Origin: Blastomussa wellsi
Lineage: Eukaryota; Cnidaria; Anthozoa; Scleractinia; Plerogyridae
Reading direction: 5' to 3'
Length of the DNA: 64,000 nucleotides
Assembly: GCA_947652115.1 (NCBI GenBank)
Contig: OX393568.1
Coordinates: forward strand, 10,657,042 to 10,721,041
Shown one piece after another: positions 28,226-38,402 of the stretch. Below the pieces are notes generated by a model. That model worked only from the letters and a program-made list of their open reading frames with translations, made no database searches and was not told the DNA's origin. Numbering within the stretch: the stretch's first letter is position 1; each line of letters begins with the position of its first letter. The translations under genes were made by a program, and so were the position numbers.

Positions 28226-31200
28226 TTAAATGTCTAAGGGGATGGTGGAAATACCATCTTCCTGCACTTTACGTTTCGGATAAAAATACGAGAATCCGGT
28301 TCGGTGTTGTGCGTAGGTCAGCACACGGTTGCCCACCACGCGGAAGCCTCTGTTCTCACCCTCTGCTGACTCTCCTGTCTGCAACACTTGAAGGTAGGTT
28401 TCTTTTTGAGGATTGTTCAGTTTATGGCTGATGCCTTTGCAGCTGGCTTTATTGCTCTCTGTACCCCAGCAACAGTAGGTTTTACTGTTTAGTCCCACAA
28501 AACCATCACCACTCCACTCTATTTTGAACAATCCAGGGGTGCGTTTGTCATAGGCGGCGTGTTCCTTCGTGTCTGTGCGGGGGAACCACAGGTGTTTCTC
28601 TGTCTCGTACTGTCCTCGCAGCTCAGGCTTGATCAGCTCTTCCAACGACTCACTGGACAGTGCCATGTAGGCACTGTCCGTGTCCATTTCCAAGTATTCG
28701 TAGTTCTCTCTATCCAAGTACTTGTCAATGCATCGATAGTAAAATTCTAGCATGCGTAGCTTCGCATACTGAAAGACAAAAAATCCGATTTGGATAGGTA
28801 AGTCACACGTGATTCTCTTTTTGGCACTCTTTATTTCAAAGACGTCATCACTGAGTTCCTCTAGATCACGAAAGAAGAAACTGTTGATGGCGCGTGTGAC
28901 CCTCCCCTCATCTTTTTCGTATTGGACCTTCTGGTGTCGTGTCACGTCCATGATAAAACGACCAAAGCCCGCGTTCCCCACCAGTTTGGCCGTCTCCCCC
29001 AAGATCTTTTGGTGGGGGTCTGCATCGGCGGCACGACGAGAGGTGGACACAAAATCGCCAAAGGGTTCAAGGCAGGGATAGGATCGCCACTGGACGGCTC
29101 GGTGGATGCGACTGACCACCAGTCCTTCTTCCAAGTAAAATTTGAGCAAGGGCGTGCCCAGCAAGATCTTGTCACCCTTGTAGGAGCCAATCAGGGCGCG
29201 TCGGGGCGTGCTCAGGATCTCATGTTCTTGTGCAAACTGGCGCATGTGGGGCCCAATGTCCTCCAAGGAAATTTCCGTGTTCTTGAAAATGGGCGTCATC
29301 TCGCTAAACTTGTCTCGAAGGTGAGGAGGCACGTGTATGTCCACCTCCACAGCACCGAAGAAGGATCTATCGCGTATACGAGTCAACAGCTGCGTCTGCG
29401 TTTGTCGTTGTTCACGGCGACCGGGAAAGTGATCATTAAGGAACTGTTCGATCTCAGCATTACCTCTCTTCAACGCCAACCACTGACATTCCCACATCTG
29501 CACTACCTCTGATACGTTGGGTAGACTTTCCAGGTATTCCGCCCGAAAGCAAGTCTCATCGTACAGGTCTCCATAGGTCTTACCACGTGTTTCGTTCATG
29601 TTATCGGGATCAAAACACCTAGGGCACCCGTGCCAGTAGCACCCATGAAATTCAAAGACAGTGTTACTACCATGATCGTACCCATCCACTGGTACTTGGC
29701 GATCACCGAGTCGTTTTTCTGTGTTGTTGAGTCGTGTTCTGAAGTTGGGAATGTCACGGCTGACCCAGCTCAGCCACTCGTCGGCTGCACGCCAGGACTT
29801 GTTGGGTATCAGTCTGTCTTGACTAGCGGTCCAGGTGGTGTAGAGGCCCACCGGCATGGGTTGACTCAATGCCCACAAGTACAACGCATTGGCGTCGAAA
29901 CCTATGACTTTTTGTACAGGTTTAGCTGCCTCACCATACTGGTGCTCGCGGATGTTTGTTTTTGCAGCTTCGGCGTGGCGGTGGAAGATGATGGCAGGTC
30001 CCCCCACCATGTTATCTTTGAACAGCTTATACAGGTCCTCTGTATGGAAGCTCGAGAGGTGTAAGCCCTGTTCTTTTAAGAAGCCCATCTCGAATTTGAA
30101 GGCCAATCCCGGCAGGGAAATGGCCTCCTTCAGCATGTCAATGCCTCTCTCCCTCCAAAACCGAGCCATCTTTTCCAGGGCTTCCAGGAATGGCACCACG
30201 TCCAAATTGTTGTACCATTCCAAAAAGTCACGGAGTGTTGTCATCTCTTCTCGTTTCCAGGCCTCCTGGCAGACAGCATACTCGTCTTCGGAGATGTTCG
30301 ACTTCCTCAGCCAACTGTAAAAAGCACTATGAGGTGGTAGTTGAGAATGGTCCAGTTTATCCAAACTGTCCAGCCACTCGTAGGGGAAGAATCCCTTCTC
30401 CCCCTGACACTGGTAGGCTTTGAGAAAAGCAGCGTATGAGGTGCCTGCTGCCAGGAAGTTGGAGATATCGATAAATTTCAGAGAGCCACTCTTGAGGGCC
30501 AGATACGCATGGTTCCGCTTGATGGCCAGATTGATGCGCGAGTGGTTGACCAGGTAGGGAATCAGTAACTCTTTGAGGACATTGAGATCATATTTTCCAC
30601 TGTTGAAACCGATGACAGGTAATTCTGATATGTGTTCGTCCAATTCGTCACATAGGGCCTGGGCTTTGGTCTTTCTCTTGGGCACGTGTTTATCTTTTTT
30701 GTCCTGCTTTACTTCGATTTCATCAAGTTCTTGGTTGAACTCCTGATCCTCCTCTGTCTCTTCTTCGTCTTCGCTTTCATCATCATCACTGTCTTCAACA
30801 AACCCCACATGCTGACCAGCCTCCTCCTCACACGTAAAGGTGCTCGCTCGCGAAGGGTGGGTCATCGCATGAGGGTCAGTTGAGACGGGGACGGTTCTCA
30901 GCCCTTCCAAAATGGTGCTTTTCAAATCAGTGTAGCGTTCTTGCTCCAATTCATAGGCTTTTTGAGCGATGTCTTGTAAATACTTGACAAATTGTTGTAC
31001 CGTTTCTTGAGGCTCACTGGCGACCACAAAGCACCTAGGTCTTTCATATCCTGGAACGTTGGATGCCACGCTCACACTCAGGAGTTGATGTGCAGCGGTA
31101 TACTCCAGCTTCTCCCGCTTTTCGGGGAGGTTAGTATTATCGCGAGGATAATACACCTCAATGTCAAAGGTGGCTCTGTAACGACTGAATTTTAAATCCT

Positions 31201-32497
31201 GACCCACAGTGAGGCCTTCTTCTTCAATCTTGTCAAAGATTGTCTTGGAGGGATGGTAGACTCCTCCGGGATAGATGTACTTTACCTCGACCTCACAAGA
31301 GCGTTCGTGACGATGGAGACGATGCGCTTTGGGGAACGATGCGTCGCAGCGACTACAGACATAACAGCGGCTGTATTTGACTAGATCCCTTATGTAACTA
31401 AAGTGGTCATCGTATAGGTTGAGGCGGAGCGCTTCCTGGCTCTCCTGTTTAGAAAGAATGACAGCTGGACGATGGACCAGTTCCACTTTACCATCTTCTT
31501 CCAAAGAATACACAAAGGTGTGCACGCCAAAGAGTTCATCCAGCGTGCACAAATCCTGCAGGTGAACACCCGCGAAACTCTCTGAATGTTCCCTTGTAGC
31601 GAGGTAGTCAGATGCCAATTCTTTGGTTTTTCTCTCCAAATTTTTCAAACCACAACCCTTATGCCGTGCCAAACACCTGAAAAAGCAAAGATGATCTTCG
31701 TAGGGTTTGCCGGTGTTATAATCTTTTTCCAGTGCATCCAATCCACGGTTGCAGGTCAACCATCGAGGTAACTCGGCTCCTACTGCCCCAATGGGTTGGT
31801 CTTTGATTTTGTAGACGTAGAAGGCAACATTAGTAAACATGGCGATCTGCCATTTACTGTTTGGCTTTTGTTGTCTGACAAACTCCAACCAATCCTGTTC
31901 TCCAATTTCCTTTAATGGTTTTTCCAGATCATTCTGGTTCGTGATGACAAGAGGGCTGTCAAAGATGAAGCCATTTTGTGAGGGGTAATAATAACGGACT
32001 TCGCCAGTTTCTTCATTCTTCAAAATGAAACCGAACGACATGTTTAGCTTGAATGCACTTCGTTGTTTCTGAAAGATGACATGCAATATTCTTGACAAGT
32101 CGCTGCCCTCCTCCAGACGGTGAGTGTACACATCGACAAACTGACCAACACGTTGTCTCGATCTAATCTGATGCCAGTTCGTCTTGTAACACTGCTGGCA
32201 GTCCTCTGGTAAGCTAGCTGTTAAACTAGGTGGACAGGTGAGTGGATCGTCATGCACTTGATTCGCTTCCAATTTTTGCTTCTTGGGTTGTGGTGTCGGT
32301 GCTTTTGGCAGTTTTCTCCTCTTCCTCCCTGCTGGTGGTTTACACTTTTTCTCGTGTCGCCTCCAGTTATCTCGTCTATTGAATTTTTTCTTGCATGTTA
32401 AACACGAATAATCTTTTCTTTCATGGATACTCAGTGTATGCCTTTTTAGGCTTCGTAGTGTTGTAAATCTCTTTTGACATTGATCACACCTTTCCAT
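28226..32497 (-). CDS. POLB: Protein-primed family B DNA polymerase
   Basis: The start is set at the ATG at 32497, 47 nt after a TATA box; the frame is open to 32620. The protein is 1423 aa. Two C2H2 zinc fingers lie at residues 3-53 and a third CxxC..HxxxxC finger at about 380-400. Exonuclease motifs are FDIEVY (about 444), FNSGKYDLN (about 632) and YNNLDVV (about 763). Polymerase motifs are GFDANALYLWA (A, about 866), KLVGNAGFGRF (B, about 1172) and EMDTDSAY (C, about 1273). An acidic insert lies near 568-590. Between A and B is EFHGCYWHGCPRCF, which resembles the core of Vsr-type endonucleases. No break is seen. It should copy the element from its ends using a protein primer. Confidence 0.95.
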   Translation of the reverse strand: MERCDQCQKRFTTLRSLKRHTLSIHERKDYSCLTCKKKFNRRDNWRRHEKKCKPPAGRKRRKLPKAPTPQPKKQKLEANQVHDDPLTCPPSLTASLPEDCQQCYKTNWHQIRSRQRVGQFVDVYTHRLEEGSDLSRILHVIFQKQRSAFKLNMSFGFILKNEETGEVRYYYPSQNGFIFDSPLVITNQNDLEKPLKEIGEQDWLEFVRQQKPNSKWQIAMFTNVAFYVYKIKDQPIGAVGAELPRWLTCNRGLDALEKDYNTGKPYEDHLCFFRCLARHKGCGLKNLERKTKELASDYLATREHSESFAGVHLQDLCTLDELFGVHTFVYSLEEDGKVELVHRPAVILSKQESQEALRLNLYDDHFSYIRDLVKYSRCYVCSRCDASFPKAHRLHRHERSCEVEVKYIYPGGVYHPSKTIFDKIEEEGLTVGQDLKFSRYRATFDIEVYYPRDNTNLPEKREKLEYTAAHQLLSVSVASNVPGYERPRCFVVASEPQETVQQFVKYLQDIAQKAYELEQERYTDLKSTILEGLRTVPVSTDPHAMTHPSRASTFTCEEEAGQHVGFVEDSDDDESEDEEETEEDQEFNQELDEIEVKQDKKDKHVPKRKTKAQALCDELDEHISELPVIGFNSGKYDLNVLKELLIPYLVNHSRINLAIKRNHAYLALKSGSLKFIDISNFLAAGTSYAAFLKAYQCQGEKGFFPYEWLDSLDKLDHSQLPPHSAFYSWLRKSNISEDEYAVCQEAWKREEMTTLRDFLEWYNNLDVVPFLEALEKMARFWRERGIDMLKEAISLPGLAFKFEMGFLKEQGLHLSSFHTEDLYKLFKDNMVGGPAIIFHRHAEAAKTNIREHQYGEAAKPVQKVIGFDANALYLWALSQPMPVGLYTTWTASQDRLIPNKSWRAADEWLSWVSRDIPNFRTRLNNTEKRLGDRQVPVDGYDHGSNTVFEFHGCYWHGCPRCFDPDNMNETRGKTYGDLYDETCFRAEYLESLPNVSEVVQMWECQWLALKRGNAEIEQFLNDHFPGRREQRQTQTQLLTRIRDRSFFGAVEVDIHVPPHLRDKFSEMTPIFKNTEISLEDIGPHMRQFAQEHEILSTPRRALIGSYKGDKILLGTPLLKFYLEEGLVVSRIHRAVQWRSYPCLEPFGDFVSTSRRAADADPHQKILGETAKLVGNAGFGRFIMDVTRHQKVQYEKDEGRVTRAINSFFFRDLEELSDDVFEIKSAKKRITCDLPIQIGFFVFQYAKLRMLEFYYRCIDKYLDRENYEYLEMDTDSAYMALSSESLEELIKPELRGQYETEKHLWFPRTDTKEHAAYDKRTPGLFKIEWSGDGFVGLNSKTYCCWGTESNKASCKGISHKLNNPQKETYLQVLQTGESAEGENRGFRVVGNRVLTYAQHRTGFSYFYPKRKVQEDGISTIPLDI

Positions 32498-32543
32498 CTT
32501 GACGAGCAGGTTGAAATGAGGTGCAGTCAAACAATCACCTCCT

Positions 32544-32549
32544 TTTATA
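32544..32549 (-). promoter_or_regulatory. TATA box of the PolB gene
   Basis: Minus strand reads CACAGGTATAAAAGGAGG, 47 nt before the ATG at 32497. Confidence 0.7.
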
Positions 32550-33160
32550 CCTGTGGAGGAGCCAACGATTAATAAACAGCTTTTTGATGAACCAACACAC
32601 TTTAATCGATTCGTGTGCAAGCAGGGAGGGAGGAACGTAGTCGGCCCCTAGACCATGAAATGACAACGACCTTGTCGATCAGTGAATCGACTACTTGCAC
32701 ACGAAAAATTTCATAATAATTTTTACCTTCTGATGTCTTCTTTCCTTCTTGTGGACCTAAAAATCAAAAGATTTCACAAAAAAAAATTCAATGATTTCAC
32801 AAAAATTCCTTCTTCTTCGTAAATCAAAAGATAACGAACAGTGAAAAAAAATTCTACTGGATTGAATCACACATTTAAAAGGCAAGGCACTCATCGATCA
32901 TACACCGCCCGATGAGCACTTGGAAAAAAAATTCAGGACTAAAAATTTTCCCTACCTTTTCTTGCTTGCTTCCTTCGTCTTCTTCTTCTTCTTCTTCTTC
33001 TTCGGCCCCGGAGGGCCAGCAAAAGTGAATTATTTTTCGCGCTGCAGCGCTTTTTATACATTTTAAAACAACCCAGAAGGACTGGGCTCTAGTGTTGTGA
33101 TTGGTCCATCTTGATCATACGAAGTGGAATGAACCAATCCGATCAATGTCATTCGGGGTT
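32550..33160 (-). promoter_or_regulatory. Possible spliced leader/promoter region upstream of PolB
   Basis: No gene is visible. A second TATA box (minus GTATAAAAAGCG, plus 33053-33058) lies near the right end of this stretch. Downstream of it on the minus strand are a donor-like AAAAGGTAGGG (about 32955) and an acceptor-like GATTTTTAG (about 32760), then another donor-like AAGGTAAAAA (about 32725). It may be an alternative promoter with an untranslated, spliced leader. This is inference from short motifs. A CTT-triplet run lies at 32980-33002. Confidence 0.35.
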
Positions 33161-33213
33161 GGGGATTTTCCCGGAGGGAATTTCCCTGGGGGATTTACCT
33201 GGGGGAATTTCCC
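33161..33213. promoter_or_regulatory. Cluster of NF-kB-type binding sites
   Basis: Three sites fit GGGRNYYYCC exactly: GGGGATTTTCCC (33161-33172), GGGAATTTCCC (33176-33186) and GGGAATTTCCC (33203-33213). A fourth near-match, GGGGATTTACC, is at about 33189-33199. CCAAT boxes lie close by (33100-33140). The cluster is about 100 bp before the distal TATA box at 33053. Confidence 0.6.
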
Positions 33214-34279
33214 AACACACGTGGAGTCCTTCCAGAGAGAGTACAATACCCCATGGGAACCCCTGGTGCGTAGCCTTTTGTTCATCCGTGAATTTCTCAG
33301 AATCCGCACGCCTGACGGGCCCCGGACATGTTTCTCGGAAAAAGTTGTTTTCGAAAGCGAACCTGTTAAATCTTTTTTTTCAAGAAGGATACAAGTTTCA
33401 AGGTAAGCTACTTCTTTCACATTTACTGTCAAAACAAAATGGAAAGCGATTGATGATTTGTATTTAAGCGTGAAAGGCGAAAATAAATTCGGTTTTACCG
33501 TAAAACTTGAAGAGTACTTCGTGTGCATTTCTTGATGCGGTTTTCACCTACCGTTGAGAATAACAAGCAGGTTTTTCGGACCGAGTAATTTCGTTTTTTT
33601 TTTCGTCGAGTTATTTCAGGTGCCAGGTAAACTAATTTTAGAATTCCACAAGGCGTCTTCCTGAAGGAAACTTGTTCGTCTTTTTACAAAAAGTGAAGTT
33701 GCTCGCGCGGATAATTTTTTTTCACAAACCACCACTTTTAAAAACTTAAAATTGTTTTTTTTTTTTTTTGACGGTCGTAGAACCAACTGACCCAATGAAT
33801 GACAATAGTTCAGCCATATGAAAAGCCAAGCCTTATAACCAAACACAGAACGATTTAAACAAGTTTGGGAATCATTCCGTGGCGAGATTTGGAGAATATA
33901 ATTCACCGTGCGTTGTTGTTGTTGTGGTCGCCAGTTGCAAGTTCTTCGGTGCATATTTCATCTGCTTTCTTTTGTTCATCTATCATTGATAGTCGTTAAA
34001 CCACTTTCGTAGCTCACTTTTAAACCGTCTAAAACGCTAAAACGAATGCCACCGCTTTTCATTTTTCACTTCTCGCACCGATAAAAAAATTTTTCAACGC
34101 ACGATCGAGGCGACTTTGTCGTTGTTTTCAAGTTCGTAGAATTTTATTTTTACACCTAAATACCCGTGACAGAAATTGAACTAACCCTCAAACCATCTAA
34201 AACGAATGCTGCCGCTTGTACATCGCTCAAACCGATATAATTTTTCAACGCTCGCAGCGGTAAAAAAATTTGTTGTCAA
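33214..34279. repeat. Right subterminal region with decayed copies of inner TIR sequence
   Basis: No gene is recognisable. From about 33905 to 34279, two degenerate copies of the inner part of the terminal repeat occur, with GTTGTxTTCAAGTTCTTCG, GACAGAAATTGAACTAA, and CCGATAAAAAAATTTTTCAACGC-type segments. They suggest repeated slippage or recombination at the end during replication. T-runs lie at 33590-33605 and 33755-33770. Confidence 0.6.
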
Positions 34280-34747
34280 GTTCTTCGCTAAATATATATT
34301 TTTCTGCTTTCCTTTTTTGTTTGTCCATGTCATTGATCAACTAAATCAGAAACTACCTAAAATGCTGAATGTGACAGAAATTGAACTAAAACTGTCTAAA
34401 TGAACTTATCAATGCTGGCACCGATAAAATTTCCAACGCGCCATGCGAACGCTAAACCTCGCTCGTAATGCGCGATTCAGTTTTTACCATATCGTTTACT
34501 CTTAACGTCACCTCCATGCCAGGTACTCCTCGTTTCATTTCCACCCCGAAGGTGAGGAGCAAGAGGAGCTCCTCACTCCCCTCCCACTCGGTTTGTATGA
34601 GGCGGCCATTTTGAATACATTAACTGGGTGCACCTCATGTCATTTCCACCCAAATGAGGTGCACCCACGCAAATTTACAAAGGTTTGTATGGGGCGGCCA
34701 TTTTGAATAAATTAAAACCCGGATGAATTGGAACCTATAGTACTACT
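34280..34747. repeat. Right terminal inverted repeat of element A
   Basis: Reverse complement of 16897-17364. The outer 436 bp read as identical. It ends GTACTACT, followed by CAGAG. Confidence 0.92.
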
Positions 34748-34752
34748 CAGAG
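34748..34752. other. Right target-site duplication CAGAG
   Basis: It matches 16892-16896 exactly. Confidence 0.75.
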
Positions 34753-35514
34753 CTATGCTTAAAACACCTATCTTAAATGTTTAACTATTACGAATAATAA
34801 AGCAAAAAATAATGCAAAACAACCTTTTTTTGAAGCGAGTGACTTCACAGTCCAGTGACCCCGTTAAAACAATATTTTTTGCCTGGCTGGCCTAAACGGA
34901 TCAGCGCTGGTATAAACCGAGATGGCCGCCACAAGATACTCATCAGAGGTTCTGAAAAAGTTTTGCAAGCCAACAACTCAGGAGGTTGAAAGAGACCCCT
35001 CAAAGGCAGTTAATCCTTATATACCGTAAACGTCCATGTATAAGCCGCACTATTTTTCACAAAATTTAAGCCAAAAATCAAGGATGCATCTGTGTTTGGA
35101 GTTCTCAAAAACCTAAATAATATTCATAAAACTTCTTAAGATGTCAAGAAATAAACATAAAGGAAACTGAGAGCGTGTTGCTGTTGTTCGTTGACTTTTT
35201 CATGAGTTTTGGCTCGTAAAGGAGCCGTTTGTTATTTGAGTGTTGTTGGCGAATCTTGCTCTCTAAGAGTTCTTTCAAGCGATTAATTTTCACTTTACTC
35301 GAACAACTAAACACCAACCTACAAGGAATCTCCATTACTCCTCACAGCTGTTTGCAGTGACGTCTTCAAGCTGTCACTTCCCAAAATCACTTCCCAAATC
35401 ACTTGCCAAAATCAGCGCTTCCAAATTGGGGGCGTGACTTATTTATGGAGTTCTCAATGCAAAGTAAAGGTAAAATGGAATACATGGAACATTTAAAAAA
35501 AAAACAAACGTTTT
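34753..35514. other. Flanking non-coding DNA with a pogo-like end
   Basis: At about 35023-35055 a TACCGTAAACG...TATAAGCCG stretch resembles the ends of the element at 14557-15687. A weak inverted partner lies near 35430-35456. No gene is visible. Confidence 0.4.
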
Positions 35515-37210
35515 CACAAGAAATGATGACGAGGACAAGATAGTAAAAGAATTTGATAGATTTATAATTGACACAGTGAAGGGAGGAATTGAAGCCTGGT
35601 CAGAAAAAGGGTCAGGATGGGTTCTGGAAAGAATAGAGACAGCATACGTTCATGTTGCGTGTTATCAGCCATTCCGCAGGGGAACTTATCTGGATCCCCC
35701 ACAAAAGCTTAAAACCAAGAAAGCAATCGTCAACGTTTGCAACAGAGACAATGAATGTTTGAAGTGGGCACTCAGAGCTGCTATATTCTACATTCTCTCC
35801 ACAAGATGGAAAGAATCTGCAAAGACCAAGCAACTATCTGGTAAACGACGGTATAAACTATGAGGCCGCATCGATTTCCCAACGCCGGTGAAGCAGATAG
35901 ACATACTTGAGGTGCAAAACAGAGGCCTTGCAATCAATGGGTTTGGCTGGGAAAACGACTGTGTTATAGTACACAGGATAAGCAGAAAAGAAGCGAATGT
36001 GCCAAGGATAAACCTGATGCTAATCGAGTTAGGTGAAATCCAACGTTATTGCTTTGTGAAACCAGTGAGCACTCTCTTTTCAAACAGAGCAAAGCTCCCA
36101 CCAAAAAACTCTTCTGAATGTTCTGCTTAACAGGTTTCTCAAGGGCAGATCTTCTTGAGAACCACAAAAAGTATTGCAATGGCGTGAATGGCAGGCCGAC
36201 AAGGATCGAGATGACGGAAGAGGGGAAGAATACCCTTTCTTTCAAAAACCATCACAAACAGATGCCGGCACCATACGTGATATATGCGTACTTCGAGGCT
36301 TTGGTCCGAGAGATTCCAGGCTGTGGGCGTGGTTAAGAGTTGGCGGAAATAAGCTACACATAGAAAACAGAAGCATGCGGATACGCTTACCTTGTTATGA
36401 GGAGTGATGGAGAAGTTGTTAGGAGAGAAACTTACAGGGGCGAAAACATGGTGGGAATGTTTCTCAACGACATTCAGCGAGAGGAGGCTGCAATAAGAGA
36501 AATTTCAAAATATCCTAAACCTGTTGTGATAACAGTAAACAACTGGTTAAAATCCAAATACGCAAAAGACTACCACATTTGCAAGAAAAGCCTGATAAAG
36601 GATGAATATCTGTACTCGGTACAAGTTTGGGAAAACAAAAAACAGTTCTATTTTGGACAAAGCCAGAAAAAGTGCTTTTACGTAGCACAGAAAAGAATGG
36701 AAAACATAAGGCGAATAAGAAAAGAAAAAAGAAGACAAAACCGACCAATGGATAACAAACAACCATGAAGAATGCATGTTCTGCGCAGAACCATTGTTTG
36801 AAGAAACTGAGAATCCGCAAGAAAGATTCCACGCGTGGAACAACTTTGAATAAAGCTATTGTGGCAAAAGCCACGAGAAATGTTTCCACGCAGCACAGAG
36901 GTCGAAAATCTGCCTGAAAGGGTGGAAGACGATGCAGACCAATGGATAGCAAACAACCAGGAAACCTTTTTGTTCTGCGACGAACCGCTGCTTCGGCAAA
37001 ACTTCAGAGATGATGTCAAGTACCATTCTCACATTACTGGCAAGTACCGCGGAATCGCACACAACGCGGAAGAAGAGAAGAGCAAAAAGGTGTTTGGAAG
37101 GATGAAAGACGAATGTGCCGAGTGTGTGTCTGAGGTCAAAAATGTACTCGATCCAAAAGTTGGACGAAAAAATATAAAAAGGTGAATGGTGTAAAAAAAA
37201 AAGCATTGTC
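35515..37210 (+). pseudogene. Element B2 PolB, N-terminal and exonuclease part, broken
   Basis: In-order fragments match the PolB type common in cnidarian Polinton-like elements. They are KKAIVNVCNRDNECLKWALR (35576-35860), then LAINGFGWENDCVIVHRIS and VPRINLMLIE (35888-36130), then a RADLLENHKKYC finger and PAPYVIYAYFEALV (36118-36336). A HSHITGKYRGIAHNA block lies at about 37024-37065. Several frameshifts and stops separate them. In the first exonuclease motif the catalytic Asp codon is replaced by Tyr (36289-36291). The 36720-37030 region contains a duplicated WIxNNxE...CxEPL stretch. It is clearly a different lineage from the PolB of element A. Confidence 0.8.
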
Positions 37211-37393
37211 AAGAAACAAATAATGCACGAACATTACAAGGAAATGCTTTTTGGTGCGAGCCAGATGCTGTATGGAATGAACATTCTTAGAAGCGAGGGA
37301 CACAAAAAATATGGCATGCATGTTAACAAAGATTTCGCTGTCTGCGTTTGATTCAAAGCAATGGATAGCAGATGACGGAATTCATACAAATGC

Positions 37394-38250
37394 TTACAGG
37401 TACAATCCCCCCCTGCCGGGAGAAGAACCGTTCTTTGCTTTTTCATTTTTTCGGAGGATCTCCTCCTCTGTGGGCATGATGCGCTTCCATTTGAAATTCC
37501 TCACTGGGAGCTGCTTGCACATTTCCCAGCCATAAAGGTTGTTTGGGTCTAGATACTGGATGTAACTCTTTGGTTTTCCAGGGTCGTACCCTTCCACGTA
37601 TGGGTTGTTTGCCCTTGGGTATCTCTTGCTCACCATTGAGATTCTGCCTTAAATTCCCCTCTCCATAAATAGATGCGTTTCATAGTCTGTCAGAAGCTCC
37701 AGCAAGACCCCTGTCTTTTTCATTAGCACATCCCAAGAGAGGCCTTGCGACGTGTAATACTGCACCAGGTCTAAGCTGTACTTCTCTTGGCGTAATGTTC
37801 AAAAGTTCTTAAACACATCTACCAGCAGGGTGACGTCTGTTTTCAGGTACAGGTTGTGATAGTTGCCCAATGTTTTGCACCTGAACACTTTCCACACCTT
37901 TTTTGTGCATTTGTGTTCATTTTGCATTATGTGCTCGTCATTCAGCTTGGTGTAGAACTCCTTTTTGGCCGGAAGCTTTGTCTCTTCGACCTGTCCCATT
38001 CATCCATGTACTCATGGGGTAAATGCCTTTTTGCGGAAAGAACTTTTGCTGTTTTTTTGTCCGGTGCCTGCATGTACGTGAAGCTTTCACAGGGCATACT
38101 CTTTACCAAAGAATCAAGGCTCGCCTGCAGAAAGTTCAAGCTATTGATAAAACACAGCTCCCCGACTGAAAATTTGTTGATGCATTTCACCTCTTTATTC
38201 TGCTGCACCATCGCTTGCATCAAATGGAGTAGTAGAGCCGGAAGTTAATG
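37394..38250 (-). pseudogene. Element B2 PolB, central part, inverted
   Basis: On the opposite strand to the preceding fragment, the readings contain INSLNFLQASLDSLV and HEYMDEWDR (37942-38223), then CKTLGNYHNLYLKTDVTLL with the third exonuclease motif (37799-37999). MVSKRYPRANNP and YIQYLDPNNLYGWEM, polymerase motif A, follow at 37394-37636. Stops and frame changes lie between. The palm with motifs B and C is absent. The inversion relative to 35515-37210 shows internal rearrangement. Confidence 0.8.
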
Positions 38251-38402
38251 AATACCACCTGATCTTCAGCCATTTATTTTCCTATTTTAAACCTCCCTGG
38301 CGCACGAAGCTCGCTTTGCTCACTTTGTGCGTCAGGGGGCTTTAAAATAGGAAAATGAATGGCTGAAGATCAGGTGTGTATTCATTAACTTCTGGCTCTA
38401 CA
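38229..38402. repeat. Foldback element, about 174 bp
   Basis: Arms of about 60 bp begin GTAGAGCC and meet around a loop rich in GCTCGC. No clear target duplication is seen. The loop resembles the hairpin at 16736-16798 (GAGC-rich centre), so the two may belong to one family. Confidence 0.75.

Larger units (their letters stand above)
16897..34747 (-). mobile_element. Element A: complete Polinton/Maverick (adintovirus-like)
   Basis: The 17.85-kb element is bounded by long terminal inverted repeats starting with AG and flanked by the direct repeat CAGAG (16892-16896 and 34748-34752). It carries every hallmark gene of the class: protein-primed PolB, retroviral-type integrase, FtsK/HerA ATPase, adenain-like protease and major capsid protein, plus eight further genes. 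All are on the minus strand and all frames are open from ATG to stop. The coding part is visibly more GC-rich than the AT-rich flanks. Intact genes and matching ends imply recent arrival. Elements of this kind can move as self-synthesising transposons and may form virions; virion formation here is inference. Confidence 0.95.

Noticed and set aside
28559..30883. Plus-strand frames up to 196 codons within PolB
   Set aside because: Antisense shadows of an intact gene with all catalytic motifs.
33101..33528. Frames of 100-137 codons on both strands around the NF-kB-type sites
   Set aside because: Low-complexity Gly/Pro/Phe translation of the repeated binding sites. No homology and no suitable promoter.
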